This document shows positions 1 through 5,962 of a stretch of DNA of 10,165 nucleotides, one piece after another. The DNA is taken from assembly GCA_002508635.1 (NCBI GenBank), contig DACO01000100.1:1215-11379 (forward strand), in the 5' to 3' direction. A program made the position numbers and the translations under genes. This DNA is from Methanolobus sp. UBA118 (GTDB taxonomy: Archaea > Halobacteriota > Methanosarcinia > Methanosarcinales > Methanosarcinaceae). The notes under the pieces were generated by a model. The model saw only the letters and a list, made by a program, of their open reading frames with translations, did no database searches and was not told the origin of the DNA. Position 1 is the first letter of the stretch. The number at the start of each line of letters is the position of its first letter.

Positions 1-1254
1 AGAGAGCCTCTGACAGGTACGGAAAGAGGCTGTCCCTTTGATTGTGGCCTGTGTCCCTCTCATAAACAGGATACATGTCTGGCAGTGGTGGAAGTCACTG
101 ACAGATGTAATATGAAATGTACTTATTGTTTTGCCAATTCATCAATGGATGCAAGTCTTGATCCTGATATGGAAACCATAAGAGGGATGTTCGAAACCGT
201 GAAGAAATGTCAGAACAGTCCTACCTGTATTCAGATATCCGGTGGCGAGCCAACCTTAAGAGACGATCTTCCCGAGATAATCAGAATGGGAAAGGAGATC
301 GGTATCGATCACATCGAGTTAAATACAAATGGTATCAGGATCGCAAATGATCAGGATTATTTTAACAAAATAGCAGCTGCAGGTGTGGATGCAATCTATC
401 TTGGGTTTGACGGCGTATCCGATGATATCTATCAGCAGAGGACAGGAAGGAACTTGATAGATGTCAAGACCAAGGTGATCAACAGGTGTGCAAAGGCAGG
501 TATCGGGGTAGTTCTCGTACCACTGGTTGCAAAGAATTACAACCTTCATGAAGTCGGCAGTATCATAGATTTCGCAGCCAGCAGGGTTCCGGCGGTCAGA
601 GGCGTGCATTTCCAGCCTGTATTCTATTCGGGAAGATCCCCGAAAGAGATGGAAAATAGGGTAACTATACTAGAACTGCTGGAGGCAATAGAGGAGCAGA
701 CAGATGGAGGACTTAAGGTCACAAATTTCACACCATCCCTTATGCCACATGCACACTGTGGTGCCACATGTCTTACACTCGTTGATGAACACGGCTTCCT
801 GCCATTGACAAATATTTCACTGGGTGCGGTCAAGTCCGCATCTGATGTTGCGAGCAAGACCAAGAAATCGATCATGGGCAGATGGAAGGGACTTGAAAAG
901 GAGAAGGAAGAAGAATCAAAATCAGCCTGTGGTGATCTGCTTGTCAAGAGTTCCTGCTGCGAAAAACCCCTCAATGACATCACAGTAAAGGGTTCTTGTT
1001 GCGAAAAGCCGCTAACGGATGTACTTGGTAAATCAAAATCCAGTCTGGGAGGGTGGGCTGATTTTATCGAGATGAGCAAGAACAATTATCTCACGATATC
1101 CACGATGGCATTCCAGGATGTCTGGTCCTACGAGCAGGACCGTGTTGAGAACTGCTGCATACACGTTGTGACACAGGATGGCAGATTCATCCCATTCTGC
1201 AATTACAATATGACCAGCTGTAATGGTGATTTCCTTTACAGGAATGCCGCTTAA
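1..1254 (+). CDS. Radical SAM enzyme, MJ0619/tetraether-synthase-like family (5' end outside window)
   Basis: The frame is open from base 1 and clearly coding there, so the GTG at 85 is not the start; 417 residues are visible. Numbering from the window edge, a first CX3CX2C motif is at residues 11/15/18 (GCPFDCGLCPSH), followed by the radical SAM cluster motif CNMKCTYC (C36, C40, C43) and SGGEPTL, the SAM-contacting segment. This double-cysteine head and the C-terminal CCIHVVTQDGRFIPFCNYN segment are typical of the MJ0619 group. That group includes the archaeal tetraether lipid synthase Tes and several unassigned paralogs, among them the TrsS type. Such enzymes reductively cleave SAM to a 5'-deoxyadenosyl radical. 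Which substrate this paralog uses cannot be read from the sequence. A cysteine-bearing insertion lies at residues about 310-345. The C-terminus is complete (TAA at 1252). The family call is firm, but Tes function is only one option. Confidence 0.85.
   Translation, partial: REPLTGTERGCPFDCGLCPSHKQDTCLAVVEVTDRCNMKCTYCFANSSMDASLDPDMETIRGMFETVKKCQNSPTCIQISGGEPTLRDDLPEIIRMGKEIGIDHIELNTNGIRIANDQDYFNKIAAAGVDAIYLGFDGVSDDIYQQRTGRNLIDVKTKVINRCAKAGIGVVLVPLVAKNYNLHEVGSIIDFAASRVPAVRGVHFQPVFYSGRSPKEMENRVTILELLEAIEEQTDGGLKVTNFTPSLMPHAHCGATCLTLVDEHGFLPLTNISLGAVKSASDVASKTKKSIMGRWKGLEKEKEEESKSACGDLLVKSSCCEKPLNDITVKGSCCEKPLTDVLGKSKSSLGGWADFIEMSKNNYLTISTMAFQDVWSYEQDRVENCCIHVVTQDGRFIPFCNYNMTSCNGDFLYRNAA
946..1029 (+). 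repeat. Two tandem 42-bp in-frame repeats encoding SCCEKPL units
   Basis: Two consecutive 14-codon units (946-987 and 988-1029) encode KSSCCEKPLNDITV and KGSCCEKPLTDVLG inside the radical SAM gene. They differ at many third codon positions (for example TGCTGC versus TGTTGC), so the duplication is old and the protein sequence has been kept. Each unit carries a vicinal Cys-Cys pair, and a further Cys (codon at 928-930) precedes the first unit. The segment is flanked by charged, low-complexity sequence and looks like a surface loop. Such pairs could bind a metal or metalloid or act in thiol redox chemistry; that is inference. Confidence 0.8.
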
Positions 1255-1259
1255 AGCTG

Positions 1260-1283
1260 TTATTTATTTTTTTATTTTTGTTT
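1260..1283 (+). terminator. T-rich tract after the radical SAM gene
   Basis: Six bases after the TAA stop comes a 24-base stretch that is almost all T (TTATTTATTTTTTTATTTTTGTTT in two overlapping parts), without a strong hairpin. Oligo-U tracts are sufficient for intrinsic termination in many archaea. The 68-base gap to the ligase gene therefore may separate two transcription units, or allow only partial read-through. Confidence 0.4.
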
Positions 1284-1322
1284 CCCAAATACGTAAATTT
1301 AAAGAACATCAGGAGGCAGAGA

Positions 1323-2468
1323 ATGAGTCTTAGTCTTCCCTCAAAGATCAATACATCTATCCGCATGAGCGTGGCAAAAAGAAAACTCGAATCCAGAAAA
1401 ATAGACCTTCAGGACGGGAACCCACTGGAGCAGTGGGGTCTGGCCAAGATCAGGAAAGATATCAAGGATAATAAAAAATTGAAAGAGCACTTTGGTCAGA
1501 GGGAAATCGACCGGGAGCTTATCAAAGAATACAAGCTTTTCAAATTCAGGGAATTACTTGCATACGTGCTGGAAAGCAGTCCGTATTACAGGGATCTTTA
1601 TGCGGATAAGGACATCGACCCTTCTGAGATAAAAAACTATGAAGATATTGCAAGGATCCCGCTGACAGAACAGGAAGAACTGGCTGACAAACCCTATCAT
1701 TTCCTGTGTGTCTCAAGGAAGGACATAGCTCGAGAATTTACAAGCTCGGGTACCACAAACATGCTCAAAAGAATGGCATATACACAGGGAGAGTTACTTG
1801 AGATCGTGGATTCGGTGATCTCCGGACTCAAAATGTCAGGGATGGATTCAAAAGAAGACACCCTGCAGATAATGTACCCCACGATAACTGCCACATGGGA
1901 TCCGGGACTTGTTCTGAGCAAGGCATGTGACCTCGCAGGATTCAGTTCTGTGATCAATGACTCGATGGATGCACATGATCAGATCGAGACAATAAAGGAA
2001 GCCGGCACGACCATTATAATCGGTACTTCGTCCTTCCTCTATGATCTCTCAAAACAGGTCAGTGAACTGGTAGAACCTGGAGAGCTCAGGATCAGGAAAA
2101 TAATCTGTTCTTCAGAGCCCCTGACTGAGGATATGCGCGAAGTGATCGAGAGTGCATGGGGATGCAGGACCCTGCGCCAGTGGGGAATGACAGAACTGGG
2201 GCTTGCCAATGCAATAGAATGTGATCACCAGGATGGTTTTCATCTGAACAACCCGGATTTTCTGGTGGAGGTCATAGACCCGAAGACCAGGGAAGTACTG
2301 CCACCGGGTGAGAAGGGCGAGCTTGTGGTCACCACACTCAGAAGAAAATGCATGCCTCTTATCCGCTACAGGACACGGGATATCACATCACTTATCGATG
2401 AGCCGTGTAATTGTGGTGCATGCGCGGACCAGAGGATCGGTGACATCGAACGATGGTCCGGTGACTGA
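1323..2468 (+). CDS. PaaK/F390-synthetase-like adenylate-forming protein lacking the C-terminal domain
   Basis: The ATG at 1323 is preceded by a perfect AGGAGG (1311-1316) with 6 bases spacing, so the longer frame from a TTG at 1278 is not used. The product has 381 residues, against roughly 430-440 for phenylacetate-CoA ligases. Motifs of the ANL superfamily are in order: the nucleotide loop TSSGTT (140-145), WGMTELG (287-293), GELVVTTL (332-339) and RYRTRD with the ribose-binding Asp353. These predict activation of a carboxylic acid with ATP. A CNCGAC cysteine cluster (362, 364, 367) matches the CxCG of PaaK. The protein ends at RIGDIERWSGD, the hinge where PaaK enzymes continue into the mobile C-terminal domain with the catalytic Lys. 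A second in-frame TGA (2472-2474) lies two codons past the stop. The substrate is unknown. It is co-transcribed with the channel gene that follows. Confidence 0.8.
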   Translation: MSLSLPSKINTSIRMSVAKRKLESRKIDLQDGNPLEQWGLAKIRKDIKDNKKLKEHFGQREIDRELIKEYKLFKFRELLAYVLESSPYYRDLYADKDIDPSEIKNYEDIARIPLTEQEELADKPYHFLCVSRKDIAREFTSSGTTNMLKRMAYTQGELLEIVDSVISGLKMSGMDSKEDTLQIMYPTITATWDPGLVLSKACDLAGFSSVINDSMDAHDQIETIKEAGTTIIIGTSSFLYDLSKQVSELVEPGELRIRKIICSSEPLTEDMREVIESAWGCRTLRQWGMTELGLANAIECDHQDGFHLNNPDFLVEVIDPKTREVLPPGEKGELVVTTLRRKCMPLIRYRTRDITSLIDEPCNCGACADQRIGDIERWSGD

Positions 2469-2477
2469 GGCTGAAAT

Positions 2478-3191
2478 ATGTCCGGTGCGCTCCAGAAATA
2501 TGTAGCCGAATTTGTCGGAACCTTCGCTCTTGTATTCATAGCTGCGGGTTCGAATGCCGTTGATTACCTGTCACATGGCTCTCTGGGCCTGATTGGTATG
2601 GCAGTTGCTACCGGTGTTACTGTTATGGTGATGATCTATGCTATAGGACATATTTCAGGTGCTCACATAAATCCCGCTGTCACAATAGCAATGGCAACGA
2701 CCGGGAAGATAGGTACAATAGATTGTTTTGCATATATTATAGCACAGATATCGGGGGCCTGTGCTGCAAGTTTTATGCTCATGCAGATCTTCCCATCCGC
2801 ATTGGACAGCGTGAACTTCGGTGCAACAAGCCTTGGAGCAAATATCGCACCCGATATTGGAATACTCATTGAGGCGATTCTTACTTTCCTGCTGGTATTC
2901 GTCATCTACGGAGCTGCAGTTGACACTCGATCACCACCGGGACTGGCAGGTTTTGCAATCGGTGCCTGTGTTCTTCTCGCCATCCTTTTCGGAGGAACCC
3001 TTACAGGTGCATCAATGAACCCCGCAAGATCCTTTGGCCCGGCTCTGATCGCTGGCTACTGGACAGATCATCTGGTCTACTGGATCGGTCCGATAAGTGG
3101 CGGTATTTTTGCAGCATTGCTGTATGACAATGTGTTCATTCACGAGAATGTCCTCGATGAGAAAAAGGATGCTGCCATTGAAGGAATTTGA
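2478..3191 (+). CDS. MIP-family channel (aquaporin/glycerol-facilitator type)
   Basis: This is a 237-residue membrane protein with six hydrophobic segments and both half-helix signatures: SGAHINPAVT (NPA at 65-67) and GASMNPARSFGP (NPA at 181-183, Arg184). It conducts water or small neutral solutes through the cytoplasmic membrane. By counting from the NPA motifs, the selectivity-filter positions are Thr45, Ile169, Ala178 and Arg184. Ile169 matches the Ile of archaeal AqpM, but the usual aromatic residue at position 45 is replaced by Thr, which suggests a wider pore. The segment DTRSPPGLAGFAIG resembles bacterial NIP-like members. The start is supported by GAGG (2467-2470), overlapping the TGA of the ligase, 7 bases before the ATG. 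This indicates translational coupling. The family is certain and the substrate is not. Confidence 0.93.
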   Translation: MSGALQKYVAEFVGTFALVFIAAGSNAVDYLSHGSLGLIGMAVATGVTVMVMIYAIGHISGAHINPAVTIAMATTGKIGTIDCFAYIIAQISGACAASFMLMQIFPSALDSVNFGATSLGANIAPDIGILIEAILTFLLVFVIYGAAVDTRSPPGLAGFAIGACVLLAILFGGTLTGASMNPARSFGPALIAGYWTDHLVYWIGPISGGIFAALLYDNVFIHENVLDEKKDAAIEGI

Positions 3192-3216
3192 TTTTTTCAA
3201 ATGAATAGGACTATTG

Positions 3217-3250
3217 GAAAAACAAAAAAAGAAATAGAAAGAAAAAAATT
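3217..3250 (-). terminator. Oligo-T termination region for the small wHTH gene
   Basis: Read on the - strand, the bases just after the TAA stop of the winged-helix gene are a nearly continuous pyrimidine stretch with T7 and T5 runs. The channel gene and this gene converge here, and a T6 run at 3191-3196 may serve the + strand transcript. Confidence 0.45.
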
Positions 3251-3253
3251 CAA

Positions 3254-3451
3254 TTATTCTGATTTTTCGTAGTCAGCGTGTGCATAGAAACATCTTTTTG
3301 GAGTACAGACCGCATCTGAACTCTTGAGCTTCTTGAGTATCTTGCTGACCTCTTTGCTCTCAAGACCTGTTGCCTCTGCAATCTCTCCCGGTCTCATTGG
3401 TTTTGCTGCATCCTTAAGTGCATAGAGTACTTTCTGTTCATCGTCTGCCAT
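3254..3451 (-). CDS. Stand-alone winged-helix DNA-binding protein, 65 aa
   Basis: This 65-residue protein consists of little more than one winged helix-turn-helix. A first helix (DEQKVLYALKDA) is followed by MRPGEIAEATGL (helix 2), ESKEVSKILKKLKSSD (recognition helix) and a short wing (AVCTPKRCFYAHA). The pattern matches MarR/ArsR-type minimal regulators common in methanogens. Two Cys (49, 54) flank the wing and could sense redox state or metal. The ATG at 3451 is preceded by AGGAGA (3458-3463) at 6 bases. The 256 bases upstream contain no other gene. No operator is obvious, and the target is unknown. Confidence 0.75.
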   Translation of the reverse strand: MADDEQKVLYALKDAAKPMRPGEIAEATGLESKEVSKILKKLKSSDAVCTPKRCFYAHADYEKSE

Positions 3452-3600
3452 TTTATGTCTCCTTTAATTTCGTTGTTATCAAATAAGTGTGATAGTTGGT
3501 AAATTGATTGATAATAGTTTGGATATATGTTAAGGATAATGGCTGGAGATGATGTTAACAGAATAGACTAAATGAGCCTGAAACTTTGTTTAAAATTGAA

Positions 3601-3657
3601 AGGCAATTAATTGTTAAAAATTAAGGAAGAATCGCAAAAAAATCATTGGATCTTCCT
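3601..3657 (-). terminator. Stem-loop plus T-rich tail after the secreted-protein gene
   Basis: About 50 bases past the stop of the gene ending at 3708, the arms 3624-3633 (AGGAAGAATC) and 3649-3657 (GATCTTCCT) pair with a single bulged A. On the - strand the stem is followed by a T-rich stretch (TTAATTTTTAAC). This fits termination or 3'-end stabilisation of that transcript. Confidence 0.4.
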
Positions 3658-3707
3658 AAGGTTACTAATTATTTTGTTTTATTCTGGATTTTAGTTGAAG
3701 TCTCAAG

Positions 3708-4160
3708 TCAGTTGTTATTCGATAGTAAACGGACAGAATCCCTGCCATTAAAACAATCACCTTTAACTTCAATATATAAGTTATCATAACCGTCGACATA
3801 CTTACCAAGATTCAATCCACTTGAGAGATCCTGAGTCCTGAATTTCACCACATAGACATCCCCTGTATAGGTAGTAGTACCCGGACATGGACTTAGTACA
3901 AAATCACTAACGTACTCATATCTTTCTGGCTCTACTCCCTCATATTTTTCAAGAATGTAGTATGTGCCATTGACTTTTTGTTCCAGATATATGTCAACAT
4001 TATCAGGTGAGCACGAGCTATCCTGTATGGCTATAGTCACTATTCCATTACTGTCCACATTTATCGAATTCGGACAGGAACCTGGCTTAATGTCCAGGTA
4101 GCAACCCATTGCAGTCGGTATACAAGCAAGTAAAAAAACTAATCCACACACTAAAATCAA
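3708..4160 (-). CDS. Small exported protein with DIKPGSCPNSIN-type beta-sandwich domain
   Basis: The protein has about 150 residues. A hydrophobic signal sequence (ILVCGLVFLLACIPTAMG) is followed by CYLDIKPGSCPNSINVDSNG, the opening motif of a domain frequent in secreted archaeal and planctomycete proteins. Cleavage before Cys20 would also fit a lipobox (TAMGC), so it may be a lipoprotein. The mature part carries Cys at 20, 29, 50, 92 and 136 and ends with a YIEVKGDCFNGRDSVRLL strand pair, matching the domain's usual end. The start is uncertain: no in-frame ATG precedes the signal peptide, so TTG at 4158-4160 is used, with GAGGGG about 12 bases upstream. The frame stays open to a TAG at 4194-4196, and GTTAAATTATCA upstream would add a basic N-terminus. 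The probable location is the cell surface; the role is unknown. Confidence 0.7.
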   Translation of the reverse strand: MILVCGLVFLLACIPTAMGCYLDIKPGSCPNSINVDSNGIVTIAIQDSSCSPDNVDIYLEQKVNGTYYILEKYEGVEPERYEYVSDFVLSPCPGTTTYTGDVYVVKFRTQDLSSGLNLGKYVDGYDNLYIEVKGDCFNGRDSVRLLSNNN

Positions 4161-4221
4161 TGATAATTTAACCCCTCTAATAGTTTCTACCCCCTATGCA
4201 AGAAGAACAATAAAACCGACC

Positions 4222-4234
4222 TTCATTTAATGAA
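4222..4234. promoter_or_regulatory. Short perfect inverted repeat upstream of the secreted-protein gene
   Basis: TTCATT-T-AATGAA is a 13-base palindrome with one central base, 62 bases upstream of the TTG start. It is followed on the - strand side by AT-rich sequence. Its size and place suit an operator for a small winged-helix regulator, two of which are encoded nearby. In AT-rich DNA chance occurrence is quite possible. Confidence 0.2.
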
Positions 4235-4246
4235 AGTTTTAAATTA

Positions 4247-4490
4247 ATGTCCTTCGGACCTATTAAATTGTTTGACGTTATATTTTATTTCGAAAGCATA
4301 GTACCAGCTTTTCCTTTTATTAAATATACTTTGCTTTCTACAGGAATTATTTATTATTTTACTTATAAGAAAGTTGATGAAACAGAGTTTCTCAGAAATA
4401 TACAGTAGAAAGCAGGCATTTGATGTTAGGAAGTGGCAGGAGTCAATTAATAAGCAGGAGATTCTTGAGAAATTATTTATATTTCAATAA
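4247..4490 (+). pseudogene. Possible decayed gene: two protein-like frames joined by a frameshift
   Basis: From ATG at 4247 a 53-codon frame runs to TAG at 4406-4408. It begins MSFGPIKLFDVIFYFESIV and ends YKKVDETEFLRNIQ. One frame over, an open frame from 4302 reaches TAA at 4488-4490 and includes MKQSFSEIYSRKQAFDVRKW from ATG 4377, then a charged helical segment. Both pieces look protein-like rather than random, and a single +1 shift near 4380-4405 would join them. Neither piece has a convincing ribosome-binding site. The 3' end overlaps the wHTH gene on the other strand by 18 bases. I do not recognise the family; a mobile-element remnant is a guess. Otherwise the 312 bases between 4160 and 4473 hold only AT-rich sequence. 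Confidence 0.28.
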
Positions 4491-4724
4491 ACGGAAAAGC
4501 CCTTTCGATGGCTTGTAAACTCTGTCAGGAAAGTTTTCGACAAGTTTCCATATACATCCGTTGACAGTCTTTGGATGAAAAGTAGAATCTGATTCCTTGA
4601 TCTTTGAAAGCAATTCTGACCAGCGCAGACCTTCCGGATGTTTCTCCAGCAATTCAAATGCTTTTGCGTTTATACGTTCCGTAACCCTGGATGACTGCAT
4701 ACTTGGTTTTGGTGTTTTCACCAT
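4473..4724 (-). CDS. Small winged-helix protein, 83 aa (HARE-HTH/Mrr_N-like)
   Basis: A basic N-terminal tail (MVKTPKPSMQSSR) is followed by a winged-helix domain from about residue 14 to 80: ERINAKAFELLEKHPEG, LRWSELLSKI, then HPKTVNGCIWKLVENFPDRV (the recognition-helix region), and a YKPSKGLFRLLKY wing. The TVNGCIWKLV plus YKPSKGLFRL pattern is that of small stand-alone domains related to those in restriction and chromatin-associated proteins; the relationship is my inference. The ATG at 4724 has AGGAAA (4735-4740) about 10-12 bases upstream, so initiation could instead be leaderless: AATATTTATTG (4747-4757) is a TATA-like element at about the right distance. A 5-codon frame (MNFVW) ends in TGA overlapping this start. 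The DNA target is unknown. Confidence 0.65.
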   Translation of the reverse strand: MVKTPKPSMQSSRVTERINAKAFELLEKHPEGLRWSELLSKIKESDSTFHPKTVNGCIWKLVENFPDRVYKPSKGLFRLLKYK

Positions 4725-4913
4725 ACAAAATTCATTTCCTTTATATCAATAAATATTTTGTTAAAAACCAGCCCGAGTTTAATTAACATCGAAATTAGGA
4801 GAAGGAAAAGGTAAAGACTCTCAATCTATCTGTATCTGAATCATAAGCTTGGGAGTTCCAAATAGATATCTAGCAGAAAATACTGGCTTTGACTCCAAAG
4901 GAAGCAAGGTAAT

Positions 4914-5024
4914 ATGGAGTTAAATCACCAAAGCACGCTCAAAGCAATGAAGGACAGGATTGTGAGTGGTGGTAAATTCAATTTCAGGACGAAGGAGGTG
5001 AAGAAATTGACAAGTATCCTATAA
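4914..5024 (+). CDS. Possible 36-aa small protein or gene remnant
   Basis: ATG at 4914 opens a 36-codon frame (MELNHQSTLKAMKDRIVSGG, then a basic tail ending KKLTSIL). AAGG lies a few bases before the ATG. The product is strongly basic and could be a nucleic-acid-binding peptide or the leftover end of a larger protein. AAGGAGGTG near the end of the frame looks like a ribosome-binding site, but only a five-codon frame from TTG follows it. Evidence for expression is weak. Confidence 0.2.
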   Translation: MELNHQSTLKAMKDRIVSGGKFNFRTKEVKKLTSIL

Positions 5025-5108
5025 AGCTTAAAATTATTTTATATGCAGGATATTTTTGAACAAGAGTTTCAATTTAAATAAATATCTTGGTCTTGATATC
5101 CTTTATTG

Positions 5109-5131
5109 CCAACCAAATTAACAATGGTTGG
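5109..5131 (+). promoter_or_regulatory. Leader hairpin abutting the ribosome-binding site
   Basis: CCAACC (5109-5114) and GGTTGG (5126-5131) form a perfect 6-bp stem with an 11-base loop. The 3' arm runs directly into GAAGGGGGGG (5131-5140), the ribosome-binding site of the gene at 5152. Folding could limit access to that site. The stem is short, so this is tentative. Confidence 0.3.
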
Positions 5132-5151
5132 AAGGGGGGGTTTGTAAGAAT

Positions 5152-5667
5152 ATGAACAAACAAAGTTTTGTATTGGGTGTTTTATTTATTGCAATAGTTG
5201 CATTTACGGGTTCAGCATCGGCTGACGCAAATGTAGACTATATAATATCTCCTGATACTTTGATGCTGAACTCAAAAGCTCCATATTTTGCAGTGGAAAT
5301 AATGAACACGAGTTCCGAATACGACATCAGGGATATAGATCCTGATTCGGTAAATCTCTTGATTGATACGCCACAGGGTAGTACAAATCTGGGAACTCTG
5401 ACGTCTGTAAAACCAAATCCTGAAATCAATCAGGAATATGACAAATTAGTATTAATGTACTATAGGGATGAGCTTTATTCAGGGCAGGTAGATGGAATGT
5501 CTGTTTTGGAGTATCTGGCAGATGCATCCAGTTCAGGAACTGGTCAGGTTGATTTCGAAATCACTGGAAAGCTGTATGATGGCACACCTTTTAAGGGAGA
5601 TGCTTTTACGGTTGACCTTCTTCAGAATCAGCGTGGTGGAGATAAAGGAGGTGGTCCTAAAAAGTAA
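5152..5667 (+). CDS. Small exported protein with ISPDTLxLxSK-type beta-sandwich domain
   Basis: The ATG at 5152 gives 171 residues beginning MNKQSF. A Sec signal peptide (hydrophobic 7-20) ends SASA with likely cleavage after Ala24. The mature protein opens VDYIISPDTLMLNSKAPYF and near residues 130-157 has VDFEITGKLYDGTPFKGDAF. This pairing of an I-x-P-x-x-L-x-L-x-S-K start and an I-T-G-x-L-x-D-G-T-P-F-x-G end marks a repeated beta-sandwich domain common in secreted archaeal and bacterial proteins. The tail (RGGDKGGGPKK) is glycine- and lysine-rich. There are no Cys in the mature part, in contrast to the related protein ending at 3708. The ribosome-binding site includes seven consecutive G (5134-5140), 11 bases from the ATG; an in-frame TTG at 5128 is upstream of it and rejected. 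It is probably extracellular or wall-associated. Confidence 0.75.
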   Translation: MNKQSFVLGVLFIAIVAFTGSASADANVDYIISPDTLMLNSKAPYFAVEIMNTSSEYDIRDIDPDSVNLLIDTPQGSTNLGTLTSVKPNPEINQEYDKLVLMYYRDELYSGQVDGMSVLEYLADASSSGTGQVDFEITGKLYDGTPFKGDAFTVDLLQNQRGGDKGGGPKK

Positions 5668-5711
5668 TACTTAAAGAAATGCTTACAAATTAATTTTATA
5701 AATCTAACAAG

Positions 5712-5739
5712 TAAGGCTAGCATTCTAAAACTAGCCTTA
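5712..5739 (+). terminator. Perfect 9-bp stem-loop after the secreted-protein gene
   Basis: TAAGGCTAG (5712-5720) and CTAGCCTTA (5731-5739) pair perfectly around a 10-base loop, 45 bases past the TAA. Only a modest T-rich run follows, so it may stabilise the 3' end rather than terminate by itself. A second stem (TGAGAAA/TTTCTCA, 5841-5857) and a T7 tract near 5882-5888 lie further on. Confidence 0.5.
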
Positions 5740-5931
5740 AACTATTTTGAGTTAATCCTTTAGAAATAATCTTAATAATTTCGCAACAACTGAACGTTAA
5801 TAAATATACATTTGAATTTTAGTGACTATGTAGAATTCATTGAGAAATCTTTTCTCATGTAATTTCGTTGCGTTTTATTACTTTTTTTCGTTCAAGCAAT
5901 TTTAATATCAGTCATGAATTTAGAAAAATAG

Positions 5932-5962
5932 CAAAATGAATTCTTTGAAAATAAATAAAAAA
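5932..5962 (-). terminator. T-rich tail after the DUF5714-type gene
   Basis: Read on the - strand, the sequence straight after the TGA stop is GATTTTTTATTTATTTTC, an oligo-U run suited to archaeal intrinsic termination at the end of the four-gene operon. Confidence 0.45.

Larger units (their letters stand above)
4725..5151. other. AT-rich intergenic stretch with weak promoter-like elements
   Basis: No convincing full-length gene lies in these 427 bases. They contain a possible 36-codon frame (4914-5024), a TATA-like TTTTATATG (about 5037-5045) and a second AT-rich box TTTAAATAAATATC (about 5071-5084), either of which could drive the secreted-protein gene at 5152. There is also a hairpin at 5109-5131. 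Short broken frames around 4799-4846 (ending LNLSVSES) hint at decayed coding sequence but have no start codon. Confidence 0.4.

Noticed and set aside
1278..1322. Upstream TTG start giving 15 more residues for the PaaK-like protein
   Set aside because: It lies at the end of a T-rich tract with no ribosome-binding site, whereas ATG 1323 has a perfect AGGAGG at 6 bases.
2466..2468. TGA at the end of the PaaK-like gene read as selenocysteine
   Set aside because: Another in-frame TGA follows two codons later and the channel gene starts at 2478, so no meaningful extension exists.
2545..2565. GGGTTCGAATGCC resembling a tRNA T-arm
   Set aside because: It sits inside the channel's coding sequence and no acceptor, D or anticodon arms can be folded around it.
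5124..5147. Seven-codon leader peptide MVGRGGL before the secreted-protein gene
   Set aside because: It is composed of the ribosome-binding site itself and has no upstream site of its own.
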